NCBI GenBank assembly: GCA_029961075.1
Contig: JASBVL010000038.1
Coordinates: 1 to 33,826, forward strand
DNA from: Sphaerobacter sp.
GTDB lineage: Bacteria; Chloroflexota; Chloroflexia; Thermomicrobiales; Thermomicrobiaceae
Direction: 5' to 3'
DNA: 33,826 nt
This document shows positions 17,873-25,945 of this stretch, in pieces. Numbering within the stretch: the first letter of the stretch is position 1; the number at the start of each line of letters is the position of its first letter. The translations under genes were made by a program, and so were the position numbers. The notes under the pieces are model-generated. The model was given only the letters and a program-made list of their open reading frames with translations, was not told the DNA's origin and ran no database searches.

Positions 17873-19087
17873 ATGGCAGACGTGGAGCGTGGGGTGGACC
17901 GACAGCAGGTGACCGGTCGAGCGGACGTGGGAGCGCGCCGGTCGCGCGCGTTCCCCCTCGTCGGCGTGGCCGGGACCCGGGGCAAGTCAACCACGGTGTG
18001 GCTGCTGGATGCGATGCTGGCCGCGGCCGGTCGGGCAAGCGGCCTCTGGTGCAGCACCGGGGTCTACGTCCGCGGGGTTCGGCAGCCGGGGGAACTCGGT
18101 CCCTGGTCGCGCGTCCTCGCTGCCGTTGGCTCCGGCGAGCTCGATGTCGCTCTCCAGGAGCTGGAGACCGAGCTCGTCACCACGGTCGGCCTGCCGGAGC
18201 GGATCTACCCGCTCGCCAGCATCACGACCCTCTGCGGGAACAATGAAGACTGCCTCGTCAGCCCGGAGTTCAGCCGCGGCGCGCTGGCGCAGACCATCCT
18301 GGCGCGTGCCGTCCGCCCCGATGGCATCCTCGTCCTCAACGCGGACGACCTCGCCGTCCTGGCGGCCGCCAACGAGACGGCCGCGACCCCGGTGCTCTTC
18401 GCCCTCCACCCGGACAACCCGGCGCTCCGCCGCCACCTGGAGCAGGGCGGCTCGGCTGTGTGGGTCGCCGATGGCAGCGTCGTGGTCGGGGACGGGCTGG
18501 ACCAGCGCGCCATTGTCCCGGTGAGCGAGGCCCGCTTCACCTTGGACGGGAACCTCATCTTCCAGGTGCAGAACCTCCTCTGTAGCGTCGCCCTCGCCGC
18601 CGCGCTCAATGTGCCTGATGCCGCCATCCGCGAGGCGGTGTGCACCTTCGAGCCCGACCCGGTGCGGCTGCCGGGGAGCTGCAACATCTTCTACCGTCGC
18701 GGCGCGACCATCCTCCTCGACGCCGCACGACAGGTGTGGACCCTCAAGCCACTCATTCGCGGCATCCGCCACCAGCCACACCGGCGTACGATCATCGTGG
18801 CGGGCTGCTTCTCCCACCTGCCGGACGACCAGCTCGTCGAGGCCGGCCGCCTCCTCGGGCGCCTCGGAGGCGTGGTCATCCTCCACCAGGAACCGGAGCG
18901 CCCGGCCGTGGAGCTGCTGAAAGAGGGGATCGCGCAGAACGAGATCCCCCCGCTGGTGCTGACCATGCCGACCGAGCAGCAGGCATTCGCCCACGCCTTC
19001 CGCATGCTCAACGAGGGGGACCTCTGCCTGCTCCTGACCGACGACGTCCAGAACGCCGTCGACGCCGTCACGCGCCTCGAGGGGTAA
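17873..19087 (+). CDS. Orphan Mur-ligase-like ATPase related to cyanophycin synthetase/CapB
   Basis: 404 residues from ATG at 17873 (GGAG five bases upstream; a GTG at 17867 lies in that ribosome site). P-loop GTRGKSTT at residues 34-41 resembles CapB/PgsB and the Mur-ligase domain of cyanophycin synthetase. Further Mur-like landmarks are a GNNEDCL segment where Mur ligases have their DHL loop, LVLNADD, and FQVQNLLCSVALAAALNV, close to the cyanophycin synthetase segment. A PGSCNIF segment follows, but the DYAHNP-type motif that usually comes next is replaced by DAARQVW. I infer an ATP-dependent amide-ligase fold, with the acceptor unknown and possibly reduced activity. No ATP-grasp domain and no MurT/GatD partner are present. 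It lies 39 bp after rdgB. Confidence 0.6.
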   Translation: MADVERGVDRQQVTGRADVGARRSRAFPLVGVAGTRGKSTTVWLLDAMLAAAGRASGLWCSTGVYVRGVRQPGELGPWSRVLAAVGSGELDVALQELETELVTTVGLPERIYPLASITTLCGNNEDCLVSPEFSRGALAQTILARAVRPDGILVLNADDLAVLAAANETAATPVLFALHPDNPALRRHLEQGGSAVWVADGSVVVGDGLDQRAIVPVSEARFTLDGNLIFQVQNLLCSVALAAALNVPDAAIREAVCTFEPDPVRLPGSCNIFYRRGATILLDAARQVWTLKPLIRGIRHQPHRRTIIVAGCFSHLPDDQLVEAGRLLGRLGGVVILHQEPERPAVELLKEGIAQNEIPPLVLTMPTEQQAFAHAFRMLNEGDLCLLLTDDVQNAVDAVTRLEG

Positions 19088-19143
19088 GCCCGTCCCCGGG
19101 GCCGCGCCCGGCCGGCTGCTCCGCGACCAACCGGTGTTGCCGG

Positions 19144-19173
19144 TGCCCCGCGGGCGACCGCCCGCATGGGGCA
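19144..19173 (+). terminator. Strong hairpin after the Mur-ligase-like gene
   Basis: TGCCCC-GCGGGC, loop GACC, GCCCGC-AT-GGGGCA: twelve base pairs with one 2-base bulge, 57 bp after the stop codon. No T-run follows, so intrinsic termination is uncertain. A lone TATCAT at 19185-19190 could be a -10 for the next gene, but no -35 is visible. Confidence 0.45.
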
Positions 19174-19237
19174 CGCGCATGACGTATCATCCCCACGGGC
19201 GCGCAAGGCACCCGCGCCCGCGGGAGAGGAGCTAGGC

Positions 19238-19909
19238 GTGGTCTTCGATTTCCATACCCATACCTTCTGGAGCGACGGCGAGCTATCGCCGATGGAGCAG
19301 GCGCGGCGCGCCGCGCAGCGCGGTTACCGCGTCCTGGCACTGACCGACCACATGGGGGTCGGCGGCGTGCCGGAGCTCATTCGGGCGCTCAAGGCCGACC
19401 GGGAGATCATCGAGCGCTACTGGCCGATCACCGTGGTCGTCGGCGTCGAGTTGACCCACGTCCCGGCCGAGGCGATCCCGCAGGCGGCGCAGTGCGCCCG
19501 CGACGCCGGCGCCGAGATCGTCGTCCTCCATGGGGAGACGCCGGTCGAGCCGGTCCCCGAGGGGTCGAACCACGCGGCGATCCTGAGCGGCCTGGTCGAC
19601 GTGATCGGCCATCCGGGGCACATCACCGAGGCGGACGTGCGCGAGGCCGCCGCGCGGGGCGTCTACCTGGAGATCTCGGCCCGGCGCGGGCACTCGCTGA
19701 CCAACGGCCACGTCGCCCGGCTCGCGCAACGCCACGGCGCCAAGCTCATCGTCAACAGCGACGCCCACGCGCCGTCCGACCTGCTGACCGCCGAGTTCCA
19801 GCGCTCGGTGGCGCTGGGGGCCGGCATCGATGCGGACCTGCTGCCCAACGTCCTCCAGCACTGGCCCGAAGAGCTGCTGCAGCGGGTGCGCGCGCGCCGC
19901 GGAGGGTGA
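19238..19909 (+). CDS. PHP-domain metallohydrolase (histidinol-phosphatase-like)
   Basis: A 223-residue single PHP domain. Probable metal ligands are His6 and His8 (FHTHT), Asp13, His38 (TDHMG), Glu71 (GVELTH), His98 (VLHGE), His125 (GHPGH), Asp175 and His177 (NSDAHA), a complete set, so it is probably an active trinuclear phosphoesterase. Family members hydrolyse phosphomonoesters or nucleic-acid ends; the substrate here cannot be read from the sequence. I place the start at the GTG at 19238 because AGAGGAG lies six bases before it and the PHP fold begins at once; an ATG at 19166 lies inside a hairpin. The next gene, a PolX protein with its own PHP domain, starts four bases after its stop, so the two are probably cotranslated. 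Confidence 0.82.
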   Translation: MVFDFHTHTFWSDGELSPMEQARRAAQRGYRVLALTDHMGVGGVPELIRALKADREIIERYWPITVVVGVELTHVPAEAIPQAAQCARDAGAEIVVLHGETPVEPVPEGSNHAAILSGLVDVIGHPGHITEADVREAAARGVYLEISARRGHSLTNGHVARLAQRHGAKLIVNSDAHAPSDLLTAEFQRSVALGAGIDADLLPNVLQHWPEELLQRVRARRGG

Positions 19910-19913
19910 GCTG

Positions 19914-21578
19914 GTGGACAACCGGGCCGTGGCCGACCAGCTTCGCCAGTTCGCCGATCTCCTCGAGATCAAGGGGGAGAACTCCTTCCGCGTCAACGCC
20001 TACCGCCGCGCCGCGGAGGCCGTCGAGCGACACCCCGAGCCGCTCGCGGCGCGGGTGGCCCAGGGCACGCTGACCGAGATCGAGGGGATCGGCCCGGGCC
20101 TGGCGGCGGCGATCGCCGAGATCGTGGAGACGGGGCGCTACAGCGCCACCGAGGAGCTGCTGGACGAGATCCCGGCCACCCTGCTCACGCTCCTCGGGAT
20201 CCCCGGGGTGGGACCCAAGACGGTCGGCCGGCTCTACCGCGAGCTGGGCATCACCAACCTCGTCCAGCTCGAGGCCGCCGCGCGCAGCGGGCAGCTTCGC
20301 CAGCTCCGCGGCTTCGGCCCCCGGCAGGAGGCGCGCATCCTGGAGGGGATCGCGTTCCTGAACCGGCGCAGCAACCGCTTGCCGCTCGGCGCCGCCGACC
20401 CGGTCGCGCGCCGGCTGGTCGAGCACCTCCGGTGCGCGCTCGGCATCGCGGTGGAATGCGCCGGCAGCGTGCGCCGCCAGTGCGAGACGGTGGGCAACAT
20501 CGACATCGTGGCGGCGGTGGATCGCCCGGCGGCGCTCGCGACCGCGCTCGAGTCCGCGCCCGGCGTGACCACGATCGAGGACGTCAACGACGTCTGGGTG
20601 GTGGCCGCGCTGGCGATCGGCGGCACGGTACGCGTGGTGGCCGCCGACCCCGCCGGCTTCGGCACCGAGCTGGTGCGCTGGACGGGCAGTCGCGCCCACG
20701 TGGCCGAGCTGGTTCGCCTCGCCGGCGGCGCGCTGCCTCACCTGCCGGACGAGGCCGCCGTCTACGCCGGGCTCGGTCTCCCCTGGATTCCGCCGGAGCT
20801 GCGTGAGGGACGCGGGGAGATCGACGCGGCGCGGGCCGGTCGGCTCCCACCGGTGCTCACGGTGGCGCACCTGCGGGGTGACCTGCACCTGCACTCGGAG
20901 TGGAGCGACGGGCGGGCGACGATCCAGCAGTTGGCCGAGGCTGCGCGGGCGCGCGGCTACGAGTACCTCAGCATCGCCGACCACTCCGGCGGCCTGCGCA
21001 TCGCGGGCGGCCTGACCATCGACCGCCTCCGCGAGCAGTGGCGCGAGATCGATCGGGTCAACGAGCTGGTCCCGGAGGTCCGGCTGCTCCGCGCGGCGGA
21101 GGTCGAGGTGCGCCGCGACGGGAGCCTGGACTACCCCGACGAGGTGCTGGCCGAGCTGGATCTGGTGGTGGCGTCGCTCCACTCCGGCCTGCGCCAGCCG
21201 CGCGTGGAACTGATGAAGCGCATCCTCGGCGTGCTGCGCCATCCCCACGTCGACATCGTGGCCCACCCCACCGGCCGCATCATCGACCGGCGCCCGGGGG
21301 CGGACTATGACTGGGAGGAGGTCTTCCGCGTCGCCCGGGAGACCGGCACGGCGATCGAGATCAACGCCGACCCCGCCCGCCTCGACCTGAATGACGAGCA
21401 CGCCCGCATGGCCGCCGAGGCCGGCGTCCTGATCGCCATCGACTCCGACGCCCACGACCTCCCCTCGCTGGATCTGGTGCGCTACGGGGTCGCGGTTGCG
21501 CGCCGCGCCTGGATCGGGCCCGAGGGCGTCGTCAATACTCGCTCGCTGCCGGGGCTGCTGGCCTGGCTAGGCCGTTAG
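19914..21578 (+). CDS. PolX-like protein with degenerate polymerase site and intact PHP domain
   Basis: Bacterial PolX layout in 554 residues: HhH-containing 8-kDa region (1-90), HhH fingers (90-150), palm (about 160-250), thumb remnant (250-315) and C-terminal PHP nuclease (about 320-554). The palm motif reads GSVRRQCETVGNIDI; from memory of Thermus PolX (catalytic Asp198, Asp200, Asp242) the equivalents here are Asn195, Asp197 and Thr238, so two of three metal-binding aspartates are gone. The thumb is also shorter than usual. The PHP ligands are present (His325, His327, Asp332, His357, and later SLHS, AHPTG and DSDAH). I infer a nuclease or end-processing role rather than synthesis. Start is GTG with GGAGG eight bases upstream. 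Its stop overlaps the convergent dnaE stop. Confidence 0.85.
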   Translation: MDNRAVADQLRQFADLLEIKGENSFRVNAYRRAAEAVERHPEPLAARVAQGTLTEIEGIGPGLAAAIAEIVETGRYSATEELLDEIPATLLTLLGIPGVGPKTVGRLYRELGITNLVQLEAAARSGQLRQLRGFGPRQEARILEGIAFLNRRSNRLPLGAADPVARRLVEHLRCALGIAVECAGSVRRQCETVGNIDIVAAVDRPAALATALESAPGVTTIEDVNDVWVVAALAIGGTVRVVAADPAGFGTELVRWTGSRAHVAELVRLAGGALPHLPDEAAVYAGLGLPWIPPELREGRGEIDAARAGRLPPVLTVAHLRGDLHLHSEWSDGRATIQQLAEAARARGYEYLSIADHSGGLRIAGGLTIDRLREQWREIDRVNELVPEVRLLRAAEVEVRRDGSLDYPDEVLAELDLVVASLHSGLRQPRVELMKRILGVLRHPHVDIVAHPTGRIIDRRPGADYDWEEVFRVARETGTAIEINADPARLDLNDEHARMAAEAGVLIAIDSDAHDLPSLDLVRYGVAVARRAWIGPEGVVNTRSLPGLLAWLGR

Positions 21579-24500
21579 TCGGCTCGGCTCGGCCGTCGCC
21601 AGCTCCGTCCGCTGTTCCAGGGAGGCGCCTCCGGGACCGAGCAACTCCTCCAGCGCGCGCTCGACGTCCGGACACCAGTCGATGCGGAGCGAGGACCGCA
21701 TCAGCACCGTCCGGCCGCGGGCGGGGACGTGCAGGACCACGCCGTCGTCACCGGGGAACTGGTCCAGCAGCTCCCGTACCCGGTGCATCACGGCGACGTC
21801 GGCGGCCAGGTCGCCGGAGTCCGGGAGGTGGATGTGCACGTCCCGGACGACCACCGGGGTCGGCTCCTCGACGGTCACCGGCCCAATCTCGGCCGCGACG
21901 AGCTGGATGCGGTCGTTCCGGTGGTCCACGCGCGCGACCACGCGCACGATGGCGTCCTCGGTGAGGTGGGCACCCGCCCGCTCATAGAGGTCGGGGAAGA
22001 CGACCATCTCGATCGTCCCGGTCTGGTCCTCCAGTTGACAGACCGCCATGACTCGATTGGTCTTCGTGGTCAGCTTGCGAACCCCGGTGAGCATGGCGAT
22101 CACTTCGATCTGCTGGCCAACCGTCTCCTCGTCGATCTCCGCCAGGCGGACATACCCGCCGTCGCGGATCAGCCGGGTCAGGTCGTTCAGGGGATGGGAG
22201 CTGATGTAGAGGCCGAGCAGCTCCTTCTCCCAGGCGAGGAGCGTGGCCCGCGGGATCTCCGGCACCTCGGCGGGCACCGCGAGCGCCAGCGCCGGTGCCG
22301 CGGCCGGCGCGAGGGAGAAGAGGTCGATCTGGCCCCGCTTGGCCGCGCGCTGCCGCGCCTGCGCCGCGCTGATGGCCTGCTCCAGCATCGCCAGCAGGGT
22401 GGCGCGGTCCCCGAGGCAGTCGAGCGCGCCGCACTTGATCAGGCTCTCGGCCACCCGCCGGTTGACCACCGACCAGTCGACCGTCTCGCAGAACTGCTCG
22501 AAGGTCTCGAAGCGTTGACCGGGGAGCGACTCCCGTGCCTTGACGATGGCCTCCACCGCCGCCTCGCCGACGTTCTTCACGATGGACAGGCCGAACCGGA
22601 TGGCCTTGGTGCCGTCCTCGAGCTGCTCGATCTCGAAGTCGACGCCGCTCTTGTTGATGTCGGGCGGCAGCACGGGGATGCCCAGCTTCTGGCATTCGGC
22701 CACGGCGGCGGCCACGCGCTGGGTCGGGCCGCTCGGGTGGCTGGGCGCCAGCCGGAGCACCGCCGTCATGTACTCGGCCGGGTAGTTGGCCTTCAAATAG
22801 GAGGTCTGGTACGAGATGGTCGCGTAGCAGACGGCATGCGCCTTGTTGAACGCGTAGCCCGCAAATGGCTCGATCAGGTTGAAGATGTTCTGGGCGTCTT
22901 CCTCGCTGTAGCCCTTCTCCTTCGCCCCCCGGATGAAGCGCTCGCGCTGGACGGCCATCACCTCCGGGATCTTCTTCCCCATGGCCTTGCGCATGATGTC
23001 GGCCTCGCCGAGGGTGTAGCCAGCGAACTTGCGGGCGATCAGGAGCACCTGATCCTGGTAGACGATCACGCCGTAGGTCTCGTCCAGGATCTCGGCCAGG
23101 TCCGGGTGGGGATAGCGGATCGGCTCCTCACCATGCTTGGCGCGGCAGTAGGTCGGGATGTGCTGCATCGGCCCCGGGCGATAGAGGGCGACCATCGCCG
23201 CCAGCTCGGCGATCGAGCTCGGCCGGAGCTCCCGAATGTAGCGGCGCATGCCGGCGCTCTCGAGCTGGAACACGCCGAAGGTCTCGCCGCGAGCCAGCAG
23301 CTCATACGTCTTCGGATCCCCGTCGGGGATTCGTTTCGGGTCGATCTCCTCCCCGGTCGTCTGGCGGATCAGCTCGACGGCTTCGCCGAGGATGGTGAGG
23401 TTGGCGAGCCCGAGGAAGTCCATCTTCAACAGGCCGATCTCGGCCACCGTCTCCATCGGGAACTGCGTCGTCGGGAGCGCGCCCTCCTCCGCGCGGGCCG
23501 GGCGCTGGAGCGGCAGGTGCTCGACCAGCGGGTCGGCCGCGATCACGACCCCGGCTGCGTGCGTGCCGGCGTGGCGAGAGATACCCTCCAGGCGCTTGGC
23601 ATTGTCGATCAACTCGCGGCACGCCGGGTCGGACTCGTAGAGCTGCCGCAGCTCCGGGCTCTCCTGCAGCGCGCGGTCCAGGGTGATGTTGAGGGTGGAG
23701 GGGATCAGCCGCGCGATGCGGTCCACATCGCTGTACGCCCAGCCCATGGCGCGGCCGGTGTCGCGGATCGCCGCCTTGGCACCCATGGTCCCAAAGGTGA
23801 TGATCTGCGCCACGCGGTCGTGGCCGTACTTCGAGGCGACGTAGTCAATGACCTCGGCGCGCCGGTTGTCGGCGAAGTCCATGTCGATGTCCGGCATCTC
23901 CCGGCGCTCGCGGTTGAGGAAGCGCTCGAAGACCAGCCGGTTGGCGAGGGGATCGATGTCGGTGATGCCCAGGGTGTAAAGGACGATGCTGGCCGCCGCA
24001 CTGCCGCGGACCCCGAACGGGATCCGGCGCGAGCGCGCGAACTCGGCGAAGTCCCGGACGATGAGCATGTAGCTGCTGAAGCCGGTCTCGTTGATGACGT
24101 CCAGCTCGTACTCGAGCCGCTGCCGCACCTCCTCGGTCACCTCGGGGTAGCGCCGCTTCACCCCCTCCCAGCAGAGCTGGCAGAGATACTCGTGCGGGGT
24201 CATGCCCGCAGGGATGCCGGGATCCGGCAGGTGGAGCCGCCCGAACTCCAGCTCGACGTTGCAGCGCTCGGCGATCCGGATGGTGTTCTCCAGCGCCTCC
24301 GGCACCTCGCCGAAGAGCCGCCACATCTCCTCGGGGCTCTTGAAGTAGAGCTGGTCACTCTCCATCCGCAGCCGCTTCGGGTCCTGCAGCGTCGTGTTGG
24401 TCTGGATGCAGACCAGGAGCTCCTGCACCGCGGCGTCGGACCGCTCCACGTAGTGCACGTCGTTGGTCGCCACCAGTGGCAGGTCGAGCTTCCGCGCGAG

Positions 24501-25070
24501 CTCGATGAGCTGCGGATTGGTCTGGCGCTGCCCCTCGAGGCCGTGGTCCTGGATCTCAATGTAGAAGTGATCGGGACCGAACATCTCCTTGAGGATGCCG
24601 GCCAGCCGCACGGCCTCCTCGTCGCGCCCGTGCAGGTAGTTGTTGGCGACCGGCCCCCCCAGGCACGCCGAGGTCGCGATGATGCCGTCGCGCAGGCTGT
24701 TGAGCATGTCGAGGTCGACGCGCGGCTTGTAGTAGAAGCCTTCCAGGCTGGCCCGACTCGCCAGCTTGAGCAGGTTCCGGTAGCCGCGCTCGTTCTCGGC
24801 CAGGAGCAGCAGGTGATAGGAGGACTTGTCGCGGTCCTCGATGCGGCCGGGAGCGAGATAGGCCTCGATGCCGATGATCGGGTGGAGGTCGTGCGCGCGC
24901 GCCGCCTTGTACCAGTCGATCACCCCGTACATCACACCGTGGTCGGTGATGGCCACGTGCTCCATGCCGAACTCTCGGGCACGGGCCATGTAGTCCTTGA
25001 TGCGCCCCATGCCATCGAGGAGCGAGTACTCGGTGTGGAGGTGCAGGTGCGCGAACGGACGCGCAGACAA
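21567..25070 (-). CDS. dnaE: DNA polymerase III subunit alpha
   Basis: Replicative polymerase. From a TTG start at 25070 the product is 1167 residues, the normal DnaE length. The N-terminal PHP domain keeps likely metal ligands (His10 and His12 in HLHLHTEYS, His44 in TDHG, Glu69, His86, Cys136, Asp204, His206), suggesting an active built-in exonuclease as in Thermus DnaE. The palm has PDIDMDF at 393-399 with catalytic Asp396 and Asp398, and tandem HhH, OB-fold and C-terminal regions follow. I prefer TTG because AGGGAG lies eight bases upstream; GTG at 25079 overlaps that site, and an ATG at 25178 is upstream of the promoter. No intein. It shares 12 bp of coding overlap with convergent polX. 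Confidence 0.97.
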   Translation of the reverse strand: MSARPFAHLHLHTEYSLLDGMGRIKDYMARAREFGMEHVAITDHGVMYGVIDWYKAARAHDLHPIIGIEAYLAPGRIEDRDKSSYHLLLLAENERGYRNLLKLASRASLEGFYYKPRVDLDMLNSLRDGIIATSACLGGPVANNYLHGRDEEAVRLAGILKEMFGPDHFYIEIQDHGLEGQRQTNPQLIELARKLDLPLVATNDVHYVERSDAAVQELLVCIQTNTTLQDPKRLRMESDQLYFKSPEEMWRLFGEVPEALENTIRIAERCNVELEFGRLHLPDPGIPAGMTPHEYLCQLCWEGVKRRYPEVTEEVRQRLEYELDVINETGFSSYMLIVRDFAEFARSRRIPFGVRGSAAASIVLYTLGITDIDPLANRLVFERFLNRERREMPDIDMDFADNRRAEVIDYVASKYGHDRVAQIITFGTMGAKAAIRDTGRAMGWAYSDVDRIARLIPSTLNITLDRALQESPELRQLYESDPACRELIDNAKRLEGISRHAGTHAAGVVIAADPLVEHLPLQRPARAEEGALPTTQFPMETVAEIGLLKMDFLGLANLTILGEAVELIRQTTGEEIDPKRIPDGDPKTYELLARGETFGVFQLESAGMRRYIRELRPSSIAELAAMVALYRPGPMQHIPTYCRAKHGEEPIRYPHPDLAEILDETYGVIVYQDQVLLIARKFAGYTLGEADIMRKAMGKKIPEVMAVQRERFIRGAKEKGYSEEDAQNIFNLIEPFAGYAFNKAHAVCYATISYQTSYLKANYPAEYMTAVLRLAPSHPSGPTQRVAAAVAECQKLGIPVLPPDINKSGVDFEIEQLEDGTKAIRFGLSIVKNVGEAAVEAIVKARESLPGQRFETFEQFCETVDWSVVNRRVAESLIKCGALDCLGDRATLLAMLEQAISAAQARQRAAKRGQIDLFSLAPAAAPALALAVPAEVPEIPRATLLAWEKELLGLYISSHPLNDLTRLIRDGGYVRLAEIDEETVGQQIEVIAMLTGVRKLTTKTNRVMAVCQLEDQTGTIEMVVFPDLYERAGAHLTEDAIVRVVARVDHRNDRIQLVAAEIGPVTVEEPTPVVVRDVHIHLPDSGDLAADVAVMHRVRELLDQFPGDDGVVLHVPARGRTVLMRSSLRIDWCPDVERALEELLGPGGASLEQRTELATAEPSRLTA

Positions 25071-25112
25071 CGCAGCCACTCCCTTCCCAGAGCGCCGACC
25101 GTGCTGACGCAC

Positions 25113-25141
25113 ATTGTAGCCGCCCGGGACATCACGCCGAA
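25113..25141 (-). promoter_or_regulatory. Promoter of dnaE
   Basis: TACAAT on the minus strand at 25113-25118 with a weak TTCGGC at 25136-25141, 17 bp apart. Predicted start near 25106, 36 bases before the TTG start. This decides against the upstream ATG at 25178. Confidence 0.5.
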
Positions 25142-25247
25142 CGGGACCGACGGGTTGAGGAGGCACCCGCCACCGCACTGCGTCCGCGCCGGCCGGGCAC
25201 GCCCGCGGAGCGCAGCGCGCTGGCCGAGCCGCGGCGCGCCGGCAGTC

Positions 25248-25709
25248 CTAGTCAGCCGCGATCGCGCCAGGCGTCGAGCCGGGACCCGACGGCCAGCCCA
25301 GTGCCGCCATCTGGGCCTGGTTCACCACGAGGCGCAGCATCTGTCGCACGTTCTGGCGGACCGGCTCCGGGATGTCGTGGCTCTGGAGGAGCCGGAGCAC
25401 CTCGCTCAGGATCGGCTCGTCGGCGAGCAGGCTCTCGATCCGCTCCGGCATGTACCCGGCCGTGGCGAGCAGCGTATCGCACTGCGCGGGCGCGAGCCCG
25501 AGCGCCTCGGCCAGCTTGAGCACGGCCTCACGCGTCGGCGTGCGATTACCACTCTCAAGTCGACTCACGTAGCTGTGGTCGAATCCGGCGGACTCGGCAA
25601 GCCGGCTCTGTGAGATGCGCGCCTCCTCGCGGTACCGGCGGAGGAGCTGGGCGAAGGTCGGCTCGCCGCCGTGCCCCTGCGACCGCGCCTGCGTCTCCGC
25701 TGCCTCCAT
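25248..25709 (-). CDS. XRE-family helix-turn-helix regulator
   Basis: A 153-residue protein with an N-terminal HTH_3-type domain (about 20-75): RRYREEARISQSRLAE, then FDHSYVSRLESGNRTPT as recognition region and AVLKLAEALGL. The C-terminal half is helical, with no recognisable ligand domain and no peptidase motif. Its targets are unknown. The ATG at 25709 has AAAGGGGG upstream; the in-frame extension to 25817 would begin before the promoter. The gene has a textbook sigma-70 promoter, two palindromes that could be autoregulatory operators, and a DnaA box just upstream. It is codirectional with dnaE, 178 bp ahead of it, and divergent from fchA-folD-fhs, so either could be a target. Confidence 0.85.
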   Translation of the reverse strand: MEAAETQARSQGHGGEPTFAQLLRRYREEARISQSRLAESAGFDHSYVSRLESGNRTPTREAVLKLAEALGLAPAQCDTLLATAGYMPERIESLLADEPILSEVLRLLQSHDIPEPVRQNVRQMLRLVVNQAQMAALGWPSGPGSTPGAIAAD

Positions 25710-25737
25710 CGAGCGCCCCCTTTCTGCTCTCAGCAGA

Positions 25738-25752
25738 TTCGCCGCTGGCGAA
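25738..25752. promoter_or_regulatory. Operator-like palindrome in the XRE leader
   Basis: TTCGCC-GCT-GGCGAA, perfect 6-bp arms, 17-31 bases downstream of the predicted XRE transcription start. Position and symmetry suit a repressor site, possibly for the XRE protein itself; not proven. Confidence 0.4.
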
Positions 25753-25775
25753 CCAGGCGTCCGTACGATGCGCCC

Positions 25776-25804
25776 ACTATACCCGAGACGTGTCTCCCTG
25801 TCAA
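25776..25804 (-). promoter_or_regulatory. Consensus promoter of the XRE gene, with palindromic spacer
   Basis: Perfect TTGACA at 25799-25804, 17-bp spacer, TATAGT at 25776-25781 on the minus strand; predicted start near 25769. The spacer contains GAGAC-GT-GTCTC (25785-25796), an inverted repeat placed where a repressor would block RNA polymerase. Confidence 0.8.
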
Positions 25805-25817
25805 TAACTTTCCCCAC

Positions 25818-25826
25818 TTATCCACA
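25818..25826 (+). promoter_or_regulatory. Perfect DnaA box
   Basis: TTATCCACA, an exact match to the DnaA-box consensus, 14 bp upstream of the XRE -35. I found no cluster of further boxes or an AT-rich unwinding region, so it is more likely a regulatory or titration site than an origin. The remainder of the gap (25827-25932) has several GACAC/GACAA motifs without clear order. Confidence 0.55.
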
Positions 25827-25932
25827 GGCCAGTGACACCGCGACACGCCCAGGGACAACGCGGCACGAACTCGACAACAATGCAGCACTAAAGAAGCAGC
25901 ACGGGGCGGGCGGCGGGGCGGTGCGTTGGCGG

Positions 25933-25941
25933 TGCTATACT
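25933..25941 (+). promoter_or_regulatory. Extended -10 promoter of fchA-folD-fhs
   Basis: TGCTATACT, a TGN-extended -10 with no -35. Predicted start near 25948, inside the left arm of the large hairpin, leaving a leader of about 72 bases before the fchA start. Confidence 0.6.
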
Positions 25942-25945
25942 CGTC

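Noticed and set aside
25071-25178. N-terminal extension of DnaE to ATG 25178
   Set aside because: It lies upstream of the likely promoter and is not family-like.
21729-25613. Long plus-strand open frame opposite dnaE
   Set aside because: It mirrors dnaE codons in a G+C-rich sequence, has no family motif and no ribosome site; DnaE is certain on the other strand.
25818-25826. Replication origin at the DnaA box
   Set aside because: Only one perfect box, no AT-rich unwinding element and no dnaA gene nearby, so an origin is not supported.
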